In this document: piece after piece, positions 1 to 7,821 of the stretch | Layout: each line of letters opens with the position of its first letter | How positions within the stretch are numbered: position 1 is the first letter of the stretch | NCBI GenBank assembly: GCA_900552245.1 | Contig: URYY01000095.1 | Span: 1 to 8,424, forward strand | Length of the DNA stretch: 8,424 nucleotides | Source of the DNA: an uncultured Opitutales bacterium | GTDB lineage: Bacteria; Verrucomicrobiota; Verrucomicrobiia; Opitutales; Intestinicryptomonadaceae | Reading direction: 5' to 3' | Position numbers and translations under genes: made by a program | The notes under the pieces: generated by a model | Told to the model about the DNA's origin: nothing | The model's database searches: none | What the model saw: the letters and a program-made list of their open reading frames with translations, nothing else

Positions 1-781
1 GGTTGGCGCCGGAGCTTGCCACCATGCGGACTGTTGATGTCGAGCAGTTTTGCTCGTGGTCGGCGTGCAGCAATAGAATCAAATCGAGCGCCTTCGTTAT
101 ATCGTCGTGCGGATAGTATTCGTGGTAGGGCTCCGAGAACATCATGTGTAAAAAGTTCTGGCTGTAGCCCAAGTCGCGCTTGGGGTAAATCATGGGCAAG
201 CCGTTTTTCATTCTGTACGACATTGCAACAATCGTGCGAACTTTGCTTATTAGAAGAGCCGCCGCGTCGTCAAAGTGCTCCAAGTCGTGCTCGCGCTCGT
301 TTGTAACCATATTCGGATAGTAGCAGCCAAGCGAATTTAACAGCGACGAAAGTATAGCCATCGGATGCGCCGTAAACGGAAAGCCACCGTCGAAAAAGTG
401 CATCATAGACTCGTGCAAATTCGCATTTCTAAGCACTCTTTGCGAAAATTCGCTCATGTGCTTGCGCGTGGGTAGATGCCCGTTTATGAGCAGGTACGCT
501 GTCTCGATAAACGTGGAATTTTCCGCGAGCTGCTCTATGGGTATGCCCCTGTAGCGCAATATACCTCTCTCGCCGTCTATAAATGTTATTTTACTTTCGC
601 AGGCGCCCGTATTTGCAAATCCGTCGTCGAGAGTTATGTAACCCGTCTGAGAGCGGAGTTTCTGTATATCGATTGCCTTCTCACCTTCCGTCCCAATCTT
701 TATGGGAAATTCGTAGGTCTTCCCGTCAAGTTCCAACTTGGCAAATTTATTCGTACTATTACTGTTATTTGAATCTGACAT
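1..781 (-). CDS. gltA: Citrate synthase, N-terminal part (runs off left edge)
   Basis: Citrate synthase condenses acetyl-CoA and oxaloacetate to citrate, the entry step of the TCA cycle, in the cytoplasm. Reading the minus strand from the ATG at 781-779 gives 260 open codons with no stop before the window edge. The translation begins MSDSNNSNS, then KLELDGKTYEFPI, typical of the small N-terminal domain of the bacterial type II (hexameric) enzyme. It continues with GERGILRYRGIPIEQLAE, GGFPFTAHPMAIL and, near residue 240, LLHADHEQNCSTSTVRM, the conserved His-rich active-site segment. The later catalytic motifs (the AHGG His and the C-terminal Asp) lie beyond the edge, so catalytic completeness cannot be judged. 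The start lies 25 bp after the hisH stop and a weak GGGA lies 12 nt upstream, so the gene may be the last of the aro/his transcription unit or may have its own promoter. Confidence 0.95.
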   Translation of the reverse strand, partial: MSDSNNSNSTNKFAKLELDGKTYEFPIKIGTEGEKAIDIQKLRSQTGYITLDDGFANTGACESKITFIDGERGILRYRGIPIEQLAENSTFIETAYLLINGHLPTRKHMSEFSQRVLRNANLHESMMHFFDGGFPFTAHPMAILSSLLNSLGCYYPNMVTNEREHDLEHFDDAAALLISKVRTIVAMSYRMKNGLPMIYPKRDLGYSQNFLHMMFSEPYHEYYPHDDITKALDLILLLHADHEQNCSTSTVRMVASSGAN

Positions 782-806
782 ATTTTTTGTTTCCCAAGTT
801 AATAAA

Positions 807-1430
807 TTAAGCCCCCTTTACGTATCCAAGGAAATTTTTGTAAAGTTGCAAGCCTTTTGACTGGCTTTTTTCAGGATGAAACTGGCAGGCAAAGACATTG
901 CCCTTTAAAATTGCACTAGTAAAACTCTGCCCGCCGTATTCGCTTAAGCCAAAGATTATATCTTTATCTTGGCAATCTACATAGTAGCTGTGGACAAAGT
1001 AAAACTGATCGCCCTTTACTATGCCTTCGGTAAGCGGAGTGCCGCTCTTAAAATCGACATCGTCCCAGCCCATGTGCGGAACCTTAAAGTCGCGCGGAAG
1101 GATAAATTTGCGAACGTTGCCCCTAAATACTCCAAGGCACTTGCAATCGCCCTCCTCCGAGTAATCAAATAGCGCCTGAAGCCCCAAGCATATTCCAAAG
1201 AAGGGCTTGTCTGCGAGTATCCAATTCTTTATTGCCTGGTCAAAGCCTGTATCTTTTAGCAGCTTCATCGTATCGGATATGGCACCCTGCCCCGGAAATA
1301 CCAAAACGTCGCTATCTGAAATTTCGGAGGGTGAAGAAATGAGGCGCGAGCGCGCCCCGACGGCCTCCCAAGCGCGCAGAACGCTTCGGAGGTTTCCCAT
1401 GCCGTAGTCGATAACAGCTAAATCAACCAT
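807..1430 (-). CDS. hisH: Imidazole glycerol phosphate synthase, glutaminase subunit HisH
   Basis: HisH hydrolyses glutamine and channels ammonia to HisF, which makes imidazole glycerol phosphate and AICAR in histidine synthesis. The 207-aa product is of normal HisH length. It starts MVDLAVIDYGMGNLRSV and has the class I glutamine amidotransferase features in order: PGQGA (46-50, oxyanion strand), GICLGLQ with nucleophile Cys81, VPHMGW (117-122), HSYY (147-150), and FHPEKS with catalytic His185 and Glu187. The frame is open 28 codons further upstream, but those residues do not look like HisH and lie inside hisB. The ATG at 1430 shares its A with the hisB stop (TAATG), which supports this start and implies translational coupling. 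The partner hisF is not in the window. Confidence 0.97.
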   Translation of the reverse strand: MVDLAVIDYGMGNLRSVLRAWEAVGARSRLISSPSEISDSDVLVFPGQGAISDTMKLLKDTGFDQAIKNWILADKPFFGICLGLQALFDYSEEGDCKCLGVFRGNVRKFILPRDFKVPHMGWDDVDFKSGTPLTEGIVKGDQFYFVHSYYVDCQDKDIIFGLSEYGGQSFTSAILKGNVFACQFHPEKSQSKGLQLYKNFLGYVKGA

Positions 1431-2017
1431 TAAAGCTTGCCTTTCGTGCTTGGCAGTTTTCCCTCGCGGCGAGGGTCTATGGCAACCGCCATGGACAAAG
1501 CCTTTGCAAAGCACTTAAATATGCCCTCCGCGATGTGGTGCGGCTCGTCGCCTCGCAGCAAATCTATGTGCAAATTTGCGCCGGCCTCATTGGCGAATGC
1601 TTGGAAGAACTCTTTGCAAAGCCCCACATTGAAATCCCTAACAGAATCGCAACACTTTGCGTTGTAAACCAAATATGGCCTATTTGATAGATCCAAGGCA
1701 ACCCTCACCAGAGTTTCATCCATGGGTAGAATAAAAAATCCGTATCTATTTATGCCAAGCTTGTCTGCCAAAGCGCACTTTACCGCCTGACCCAAAACGA
1801 TTCCCACATCTTCAACCGAGTGGTGGTAATCTACATCGACATCTCCTCTCGATTTCAGATTTAAATCAAAAAGCCCATGGCGCGCAAATAGCGAGAGCAT
1901 GTGGTCGAAAAAGGGAATCTGCGTATCCACGCTGTAGTTGCCGCCGCCGTCCAAGTTTATCTCGAGGCTTATTTGGGTCTCTTGCGTGTTTCGCTCTATT
2001 TTTGCAATTCTTTCCAT
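1430..2017 (-). CDS. hisB: Imidazoleglycerol-phosphate dehydratase HisB (monofunctional)
   Basis: This enzyme dehydrates imidazole glycerol phosphate to imidazole acetol phosphate, the step between HisHF and HisC. The 195-aa protein has the usual length of the single-function enzyme; there is no N-terminal HAD phosphatase domain as in the enterobacterial bifunctional HisB. The two similar halves each carry the metal-binding His-rich motif: DYHHSVED (63-70, His65, His66, Glu69) and DEPHHIAEG (157-165, His160, His161, Glu164). FFDHM (36-40) and PMDETLVRVALDLS (98-111) are also classic. The ATG at 2017 lies 22 bp inside the end of hisC; an AAGGA lies about 12 nt upstream. The gene ends in the TAATG overlap with hisH. 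Confidence 0.97.
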   Translation of the reverse strand: MERIAKIERNTQETQISLEINLDGGGNYSVDTQIPFFDHMLSLFARHGLFDLNLKSRGDVDVDYHHSVEDVGIVLGQAVKCALADKLGINRYGFFILPMDETLVRVALDLSNRPYLVYNAKCCDSVRDFNVGLCKEFFQAFANEAGANLHIDLLRGDEPHHIAEGIFKCFAKALSMAVAIDPRREGKLPSTKGKL

Positions 2018-3093
2018 TTCAATGCGCTTTCCTTAAACTTTTCCATCTCATCTGGAGTGCCTATAGTTACGCGAACTCCGTCCGAGATTTTGCTATCGTT
2101 TTTCCAAAATCTTACAAGAATTTTTTGATTTTTTAAGTATTCAAAGAAATCTGCCGCTGCTTCCGCCGGCGAAAGCCCCGCCTTTCGGGGCCTTACGAAT
2201 ACGAAATTTGAGCGGCTCTTTACGTAATCCCAGCCATTGTCGGACAAAAACTTCTCAAAATCCTCTCGCGTCTCAACCACCTTGCGGCAGAATTTCTTGT
2301 AATAAGCGACATCCTCAAGCGCCGCAATGCCTGCAACTTGAGCAAGCCTATCCAGATTGTAGCTGTCGCGCACCCTGTCTAAGACCTCAATTATCTTTTC
2401 GTTTGCAATCGCCCAGCCTATGCGCATACCGGCCAAGCCCCACCCCTTGCTCGAGGTGCAAACAACTAAAATATTGTCGTATTTTAAGGCAAGCTTTGCA
2501 GCCGTATAGCCAGAAAAGGGCGCGTAGGCCTCGTCTATGACGAATAGGCCATTGAAGTTTTGCGCAATTTTTTCAAGCACGGCTTCGTCAAACTCAAGCC
2601 CCAGCGGAGCATTCGGATTCGTGAGTATAAATACGTTTGCGCCGCTATTAAATATGGCGTCTAGCGGAAGAGTGTAATCCTCATTAAAATTAAACTCCAA
2701 AAGCTCGGCACCCTGCATTTTGGCAAGCACCGGATACAGAGAGTAGCTGGGGTTCATGGCTGCAATTTTTAGATTTTCGTCGCCAAAAGCCCGCATTAAC
2801 AAATTCAATATATCGTCTGAGCCATTGCCTGCGAGCGCATTTTGCGGCTCTACGCCGTAATACTCGGCAACAGCCTTCCTCAATCTGTCTGAAAGAGGCT
2901 GCGGATAGAGGCGAAGCGACGCTCCATCGCCACCAAGCTCCTCCAATATCGCCTCCCTCACCTTCGGAGAGGGCGGATATGGAAATTCGTTTGTATTTAG
3001 CTTTACCCAGCCGCCCCCCTGAGGCTGCTCGCCGGGAATGTAGGCGCTAAGCCCGCTTACAGTCTTTGAAATTTTGTAGTTATTGCTTTTCAT
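1996..3093 (-). CDS. hisC: Histidinol-phosphate aminotransferase HisC
   Basis: HisC is a PLP-dependent class I/II aminotransferase converting imidazole acetol phosphate plus glutamate to histidinol phosphate; it takes the HisB product. The 365-aa protein shows the fold-type I landmarks: LNTNEFPYPPSP (32-43), GNGSDDILNLLMRAF (89-103, PLP phosphate contact), LTNPNAPLG (157-165), VIDEAY (185-190, the Asp that contacts the pyridine nitrogen), TSSKGWGLAGMRIGW (213-227, Schiff-base Lys216) and RVTIGTPDEM (341-350, substrate-carboxylate Arg). The frame is open 24 codons upstream of the chosen ATG (3093), but those residues are Arg/Lys-rich, unlike HisC and lie inside the preceding gene. No Shine-Dalgarno precedes the ATG, which overlaps the upstream gene by 14 bp, so translation probably depends on coupling. 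HisC proteins can also act on aromatic substrates, so a role in Phe/Tyr synthesis is possible; next to hisB and hisH, histidine is the clear main role. Confidence 0.95.
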   Translation of the reverse strand: MKSNNYKISKTVSGLSAYIPGEQPQGGGWVKLNTNEFPYPPSPKVREAILEELGGDGASLRLYPQPLSDRLRKAVAEYYGVEPQNALAGNGSDDILNLLMRAFGDENLKIAAMNPSYSLYPVLAKMQGAELLEFNFNEDYTLPLDAIFNSGANVFILTNPNAPLGLEFDEAVLEKIAQNFNGLFVIDEAYAPFSGYTAAKLALKYDNILVVCTSSKGWGLAGMRIGWAIANEKIIEVLDRVRDSYNLDRLAQVAGIAALEDVAYYKKFCRKVVETREDFEKFLSDNGWDYVKSRSNFVFVRPRKAGLSPAEAAADFFEYLKNQKILVRFWKNDSKISDGVRVTIGTPDEMEKFKESALKWKELQK

Positions 3094-3832
3094 TTTTATA
3101 TTTTGCAAATAAGTCGGCGCCGCTTGAAACCCTTTTAACCCGCGCGCCCGAGTCCGTTTTTTCAAAGTAGATGTCGGTTTTCTTCTCTATAGTAAAGGGC
3201 TCTTGAGGTAGTGTATCTTCGTCAAGTTCAAGCTCATCTATTGGGTCGTAATCATCGAAAGCCATAGAGATTCTCCGCGCCTCGTCAACCAAAATTGCGC
3301 TCGGATTTTCCAGCTTTCCGTCCTTCATCTCGTTCTGAAATATGTGGGGTCTGCACATATCCAAGTAGCGCTTCTGGATTTTCTTAATATCTTTGCCGCT
3401 TACGCCGCTTCTATTCGATAGAATCATGCAATCGCTAAAGTGCGACATTGCATCGTAAAAATCCGCGCACTCATCAAAGGCCAAAGAGTATAACGAGCAA
3501 TCCACAAAGCCCAAAATCCTCACTAATCTGAAGACTCCCCTATCGCAGATTTCCTTAAATTTCTCAATTTGCGAAATCATATCAGCCCTTGAATCAGCCA
3601 TGCAAAAAACCACATCGCAGGCGCCCAAATCCGGAATTTCATCGACACTCAAATCGCCGTATCTAAAAACCTTTGCAAGTTTTTCCAATTTTGCGTCAAA
3701 ATCGGACGGCTCCTCGGAATTTGACATTAGAAGCGCCGGAGAGGTCTTTTCGTAAAGCCCCCTTGAAATTAAATCGCAAACCGCAGCCCTCCTTCCGCAA
3801 GACGGAGTTCCCAAAACTAAGTAAGCATCCAT
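3080..3832 (-). CDS. Unrecognised protein with a degenerate P-loop GTPase-like N-terminus
   Basis: I do not recognise this 250-aa protein with confidence. It opens MDAYLVLGTPSCGRRAAV: a hydrophobic strand followed by GxxxxGRR (8-15) where a P-loop NTPase would have GxxxxGK[ST]. Later come a strand ending in Asp (ACDVVFCMAD, 71-80), hydrophobic RLVRILGFVDCSLYSLAFDE (102-121), and DCMILSNRSGVSGKDIKKIQ (134-153). The last resembles the position where CobW/SIMIBI-class GTPases carry NKxD, but reads NRSG. The C-terminal quarter is acidic (DDYDPIDELELDEDTLPQ, 193-210) and ends in a basic KYKNEKQ tail. No signal peptide or membrane segment is seen. The start is well supported: GGAG with 8-nt spacing, inside the last codons of aroC. 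It sits 5 bp after aroC and overlaps hisC by 14 bp, so it is co-expressed with amino-acid synthesis genes. A CobW-like, possibly non-catalytic, nucleotide-binding protein is the best guess. Confidence 0.75.
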   Translation of the reverse strand: MDAYLVLGTPSCGRRAAVCDLISRGLYEKTSPALLMSNSEEPSDFDAKLEKLAKVFRYGDLSVDEIPDLGACDVVFCMADSRADMISQIEKFKEICDRGVFRLVRILGFVDCSLYSLAFDECADFYDAMSHFSDCMILSNRSGVSGKDIKKIQKRYLDMCRPHIFQNEMKDGKLENPSAILVDEARRISMAFDDYDPIDELELDEDTLPQEPFTIEKKTDIYFEKTDSGARVKRVSSGADLFAKYKNEKQ

Positions 3833-3837
3833 AGAAA

Positions 3838-4920
3838 CTACTCCAGCGGAAGTTTGAGATTTGCCTCCAATGCGGCGTCAATCAAGACTAGAGCCGCCAT
3901 AGCCTCGACAATGGGAACCGCCCGCGGCAATACGCAAGGGTCATGTCTGCCCCTGCCTATAACTTTTGCGGGTTCAAGCTGTTTGTTAACGGTGTCCTGC
4001 TCCTTTAAAATAGTGGCAGTGGGCTTGAATGCGAGCCTAAAGTCTATTACCTGACCGTTTGAGATTCCTCCCAAAACGCCCCCTGCATAGTTTGTCTTTG
4101 TCGAGACTTTGCCGGAGGAATCCACAAAAAATTCGTCGTTGTGGGCGGAGCCGAACATGCGAGTTCCCGCGAATCCGCTTCCTATTTCAAAACCTTTGCA
4201 AGCGGGCATGGAAAGCATGGCCTTTGCGAGATTCGCCTCAAGCCTGTCAAAGACGGGATCGCCCAAACCGACCGGCACATTAGCAATTCTGCATCTTATA
4301 ATTCCACCCACGCTATCGCCCTCTGCCTTGGTCTTTTTTATAAATTCGACCATTCTTGCGGCAGTCGGCGCGTGCGGACAGCGTATGGGGCTTGCCTCTA
4401 TCTCTTCCGAGCTTGGGATTCCCTCTATGTTCGGAGCGGAAATAGAGTGCACGCTCTCAACCCACGCGCGTATCACGACATTGCCCAGGCACTTCTTTGC
4501 AATTGCCCCGGCTGCAACCCTTGCTGCAGTCTCGCGGGCCGAACTTCTGCCGCCGCCGCGCGGGTCTCGAATGCCGAATTTTGCATCGTAGGTGAAATCG
4601 GCATGCCCAGGGCGCCAAAGCTTTGCTATCTCGGAATAATCCGAAGATTTTTGATTGGTATTTTCAATCAGAATCGCAATTGGAGTACCGAGCGTAAGCC
4701 CGTCCATGACTCCGGAGAGAATCCTGCACTTATCCGCCTCTTTTCGCGGCGTGGAGATATCCGATTGCCCCGGCCTGCGCCTGTCGAGCTCAACTTGAAT
4801 CATCTCTTCTGAAATCCGTATCTTAGACGGGCAGCCGTCTATGACACAGCCAATGGCAGCTCCGTGGCTTTCCCCGAAGCTTGCAACCCTAAAATTACGT
4901 CCAAAAATATTGCCGCTCAT
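3838..4920 (-). CDS. aroC: Chorismate synthase AroC
   Basis: Chorismate synthase makes chorismate from 5-enolpyruvylshikimate 3-phosphate using reduced FMN; it is the last step of the shikimate pathway. The 360-aa product matches the family length and carries its signatures: FGESHG (15-20, His19), RRRPGQSD (47-54), WRPGHAD (102-108, His106), GGGRSSARETAARVAAGA (122-139), DSVGGIIRC (202-210), GGVLGGISNGQ (280-290) and GRHDPC (324-329). The start at MSGNIFGRNFRV fits the family; an in-frame ATG at 4956 would add 12 hydrophobic residues with no family support. No clear Shine-Dalgarno precedes either ATG. The gene follows the acyltransferase by 54 bp and its stop is 5 bp before the next gene, whose ribosome binding site it contains. 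Confidence 0.97.
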   Translation of the reverse strand: MSGNIFGRNFRVASFGESHGAAIGCVIDGCPSKIRISEEMIQVELDRRRPGQSDISTPRKEADKCRILSGVMDGLTLGTPIAILIENTNQKSSDYSEIAKLWRPGHADFTYDAKFGIRDPRGGGRSSARETAARVAAGAIAKKCLGNVVIRAWVESVHSISAPNIEGIPSSEEIEASPIRCPHAPTAARMVEFIKKTKAEGDSVGGIIRCRIANVPVGLGDPVFDRLEANLAKAMLSMPACKGFEIGSGFAGTRMFGSAHNDEFFVDSSGKVSTKTNYAGGVLGGISNGQVIDFRLAFKPTATILKEQDTVNKQLEPAKVIGRGRHDPCVLPRAVPIVEAMAALVLIDAALEANLKLPLE

Positions 4921-4974
4921 TAGTGACAATGAAAGCCATATATGCCATGGCTTCAAGCATAAAATGGAACTAGC

Positions 4975-5637
4975 CTATTTTCCGAGGAGCGATTCAACGT
5001 GAGTTTCAAGCTTAATTCCCGCTCTATCTGCCTCCGCCTGGAGTTCCGAATATGGCTTAAGCGCGGCCGCCTCAACCTCAACAGTGGAAAAGGGCAAAGG
5101 CAGCATAAATTTGTCCCAAGCTTTGTTTATCTTAATAAAGTGTCTGTAGCGCGAGCGTATTATAAGCATATTCGCCCCCGATAGCTCCGCGACTTTCAAG
5201 GCTCCGCCCTTTATGTGGTACATTGGCCCGCGTGGACCATCGGGCGTTATGCAGATGTCGCCGCCGCATTTAAGCTCATCGACAAGCTCCCTTATAGCAA
5301 GCGCTCCCCTTCTCTTTGAAGAGCCTCTTATAGCCGATACGCCAAAGAATTTGAACATTGCAGCAAGTGCCGCCCCGTCTTTACTGGGGCTTATTAGACC
5401 GCTCATCTTGTCGTTTTTCCGGTAGCGAACCTTGAGCATAGGCGTTATAAATATGCGATTGTGCCATATAAGGACAATCATCGGCCCCTTTGAGCGAAAC
5501 ATGCGCGCAGTTTCCTCAGAGCATTTAAAGCGGATTGTGGCCTGCCACAACTTAATAATCCAACAGACCACAAAAATCGCCGCGTTTTGCCAAAAAGGCG
5601 CTTCGCTTACATCTACATTTAAAGAGGGCTCCTTCAT
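4975..5637 (-). CDS. DUF374-family lysophospholipid acyltransferase-like protein
   Basis: This 220-aa protein fits the DUF374 branch of the acyltransferase superfamily, thought to acylate lysophospholipids or lipid A-type lipids at the inner membrane. A single hydrophobic segment (about 19-34, AAIFVVCWIIKLWQAT) probably anchors it to the membrane. The following motifs are those of the branch: LIWHNR (56-61), SPSKDGAALA (83-92), IRGSSKRRGALAIREL (103-118) and TPDGPRGPMYHIKGGALKVA (131-150). The substrate cannot be told from sequence. The ATG at 5637 is the only in-frame ATG upstream of the conserved region; no Shine-Dalgarno precedes it, and an AAGGAG lies just inside the gene. It is the first gene of the run into aroC and the his genes, with a candidate promoter in the 70-bp gap upstream. 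Confidence 0.85.
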   Translation of the reverse strand: MKEPSLNVDVSEAPFWQNAAIFVVCWIIKLWQATIRFKCSEETARMFRSKGPMIVLIWHNRIFITPMLKVRYRKNDKMSGLISPSKDGAALAAMFKFFGVSAIRGSSKRRGALAIRELVDELKCGGDICITPDGPRGPMYHIKGGALKVAELSGANMLIIRSRYRHFIKINKAWDKFMLPLPFSTVEVEAAALKPYSELQAEADRAGIKLETHVESLLGK

Positions 5638-5658
5638 TCAAAAAAATAAATGCAAGCG

Positions 5659-5686
5659 AGAATACAAAAGGCGAAAGCTTATGCAA
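5659..5686 (-). promoter_or_regulatory. Candidate sigma70-type promoter for the acyltransferase-aroC-his run
   Basis: Reading the minus strand, TTGCAT (5686-5681) is followed after 16 nt by TATTCT (5664-5659). These match the -35 and -10 consensus at 3 and 4 of 6 positions. Transcription would begin near 5652, leaving a leader of about 15 nt before the acyltransferase ATG. The gap shows no convincing intrinsic terminator for the upstream oxidoreductase gene, so read-through is also possible. This is a weak pattern match in an AT-rich spacer. Confidence 0.3.
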
Positions 5687-5707
5687 ATTAAAAAAGTCAA
5701 AAAGGCG

Positions 5708-7648
5708 CTAAGAGTAAACGCTAACAGACATTATGCGCGCGTATTTATCGCCGTTTGAGACAAAGTCTCTAACTATTAGCGCGCGGCATTTTGTCTTATT
5801 TAGCTTTAGTTTTAAGACTTTGCGCCAATTGCCCTCAACTTTTGCAAGCAAGACTTCGCGCCCGTCGGCATCGAGCGCAAATACATTGAAATCCCGCAAA
5901 ATTTCGGGCTGAGGGCCCCAGTGCATTCTATTTAAATAGGCATTACTCTTAGACATGGTAAGCTCCCTGTAACCCGAATCTAAGACAAACTCTACATTTG
6001 ATACTTCAACGGGCTTTTCCCATTCAAGAACTAGCTGTGGCTTTGCCGCAAGCTCGGCAATCCAGCGGTTTTTGCGCTCTCCCTTAAATTCTATTGCAAA
6101 TCCGTTTGCAACATTTTGAGGATCTGTGCCCAAAGCGCTGGAGCTTGCGGAAATTTTCGCACCTTTAGCCAAGTCCGAAGGGTCCGTATTTTTTACACCG
6201 ACGATTGCCTGATTTGCCCTAAGAAGCGCCTGTTGAACATCAGCTACAAGTTGAGGATTTTTCCAAAGCGACTGCGGCGAAAGCCCGTTTTTGCAGGCAA
6301 AATACGCGCACGTTCCGGCGGCCTGCCCGACTGAGGCGCAAGTTGCCATTACGCGAGTTGAAGTAAAAGCCACGTGCGAGCAACTTATGTTTCTGCCAGC
6401 CATCATCATATTTTCAATATCTTTTGAAATGAGGCAAGCCAGGGGGATATTGTAGTAGTCGGCGCCCTGAATCTGCCTGCAGGGCTGGCGATTTGTGGCA
6501 TCAAAGCCCTCCTTTGGGTGGTCGTCCATAGACCAGCCGCCGACAGCAACAGAGTCCGTAAAATTCTTCCAATTTCCGCGTATATCGCGCTCCGTCAGAG
6601 TGTATAGCCCGCGAACTCTGAAAGTCTCGCGCCTTCCGGGCAGCATTCCGATTGAATCCAGAGCCCTATTTTCTGCCTCCGGAAATTTGCCGCTATTTTT
6701 AATGTAATCCCAAATCCCCAAGATTACGCTGAGAAGCTCGTGGCGAATTAGAGCGCCTTGGGATATTGCGTCCATATTTCCGCCCAATTCAATCCACCAA
6801 TATCCGTACTCCAAATTATTAGAATTTATATCTCTAAATTTGAGCATATCGGGCGTTATTTTGCGGGCCCACGATGGGGCTTTAAAGGGCATAGGCCGCC
6901 CATAGTCGCGCGAAGTAAACATTATGCTCGAGCCCTGCCTTGTTCCCTGTGGGTCAAAGCCCGACAAGCTTTCGCCGTAAGTTTCGGGCAAATCGCGCCC
7001 CGACATAAGTTCGGCATCGACCTCTGCCGCCAAGCGGCTATCGCCCGTGCAATCTATGAATACATCGGCTTTAATTTCGTAGAAAGAGCGCGTTGAATCC
7101 GAGCGGGCGTAGGCTAACTTTACGCGATTGTTTTCGACTGCAGCCCCGCACAAATCCGTATCTAAAAATAGCGATATGTTTGGTTCGGAGACTACCTTAT
7201 CATACAAGAGCAAATCCCAGAGTTCCCATTCTTTTTGAGGGTTTTTGATTATATTTTCCAAGAGGATTTCCTCAAGTATTCCCCCTTCTCTAAAGCCCGT
7301 GTTTTGGTAGTGCATTCCGAGCGGATGCATTTTGATTTCGCTGCTGGAGTTGCCGCCAAGTCTGGAGCGGTCTTGCAGCAAAATAACTTTTGCACCCAAT
7401 CTGGCGGCGGAAACTGCAGCACATATACCGGCGAGACCTCCACCTGCAACTAGGATATCGCAAGTTAATTTTTGTTTTTTTAAAGCCTTGTCGCAAATGG
7501 CGGCAGTGTTTGAGATAAGTGAGTTTGAAGAATTACCCTCAACTAATTTCTCACCTGACTGCTCGGCTTTGGCGGATAAGGGAACTTGCGCAAACAGGCA
7601 ATATGCGCCTAGTATTGCTGATTTTTCAAAGAAATTTCGCCTATTCAT
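5708..7648 (-). CDS. Tat-exported FAD-dependent oxidoreductase with discoidin-like C-terminus
   Basis: The 646-aa product is an FAD_oxidored-type flavoprotein of unknown substrate. It begins MNRRNFFEKSAILGAYCLFA, a twin-arginine signal (RRNFF near the S-R-R-x-F-L-K consensus), with a likely cleavage after AKA at residue 28. Export with cofactor bound to the periplasm or cell surface is therefore predicted. The dinucleotide-binding motif follows: CDILVAGGGLAGICAAVSAA (63-82), with LLQDRSRLGGNSS (90-102) completing the FAD site. Later FAD-domain blocks are FIDCTGDSRLAAEV (197-210), SIGMLPGRRETFRVRG (332-347) and MAGRNISCSHVAFTSTRVMA (416-435), leading into GQAAGTCA. Residues from about 494 to 646 (AKGAKISASSSA, NRWIAEL, QLVLEWEKPVEVSNVEFVLD, ending in SVSVYS) look like a beta-sandwich of the F5/8 type C class, often carbohydrate-binding. 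No Shine-Dalgarno is visible. The gene is divergent from the tRNA-Asp gene. Polysaccharide or sugar-acid oxidation is a guess from relatives. Confidence 0.85.
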   Translation of the reverse strand: MNRRNFFEKSAILGAYCLFAQVPLSAKAEQSGEKLVEGNSSNSLISNTAAICDKALKKQKLTCDILVAGGGLAGICAAVSAARLGAKVILLQDRSRLGGNSSSEIKMHPLGMHYQNTGFREGGILEEILLENIIKNPQKEWELWDLLLYDKVVSEPNISLFLDTDLCGAAVENNRVKLAYARSDSTRSFYEIKADVFIDCTGDSRLAAEVDAELMSGRDLPETYGESLSGFDPQGTRQGSSIMFTSRDYGRPMPFKAPSWARKITPDMLKFRDINSNNLEYGYWWIELGGNMDAISQGALIRHELLSVILGIWDYIKNSGKFPEAENRALDSIGMLPGRRETFRVRGLYTLTERDIRGNWKNFTDSVAVGGWSMDDHPKEGFDATNRQPCRQIQGADYYNIPLACLISKDIENMMMAGRNISCSHVAFTSTRVMATCASVGQAAGTCAYFACKNGLSPQSLWKNPQLVADVQQALLRANQAIVGVKNTDPSDLAKGAKISASSSALGTDPQNVANGFAIEFKGERKNRWIAELAAKPQLVLEWEKPVEVSNVEFVLDSGYRELTMSKSNAYLNRMHWGPQPEILRDFNVFALDADGREVLLAKVEGNWRKVLKLKLNKTKCRALIVRDFVSNGDKYARIMSVSVYS

Positions 7649-7821
7649 AGAGTTGGATAGAGTTATGATTCAAAGTAAATGAGTGAAATACACGGTAGGT
7701 ATGCTAAAGAAAGCAGGCGAATTTAAACAAAAGAATAATTTAACATCTGTCCATATTTGGATATAAAGACGGGAAAGAATTAGGTCTTAGAGAACAGATA
7801 AAAAAATTTTAAAATAAAAAA

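Noticed and set aside
3101..3114. A TTTTGCAAATAA sequence shared with 7988-7999
   Set aside because: One copy encodes ordinary codons at the end of the 250-aa gene; short A/T-rich matches like this are expected by chance.
4141..4812. A 223-codon plus-strand open frame opposite aroC
   Set aside because: It is the antisense shadow of aroC, whose protein matches chorismate synthase along its whole length.
4920..4956. A 12-residue longer AroC starting at 4956
   Set aside because: The extra residues are hydrophobic and unlike the chorismate synthase N-terminus, which normally starts just before the GxxFGxxFR-type segment; there is no ribosome site at 4956.
5637..5708. Intrinsic terminator after the oxidoreductase gene
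   Set aside because: T-runs follow the stop on the minus strand, but the only hairpin before them is short and interrupted by mismatches, so I do not call it.
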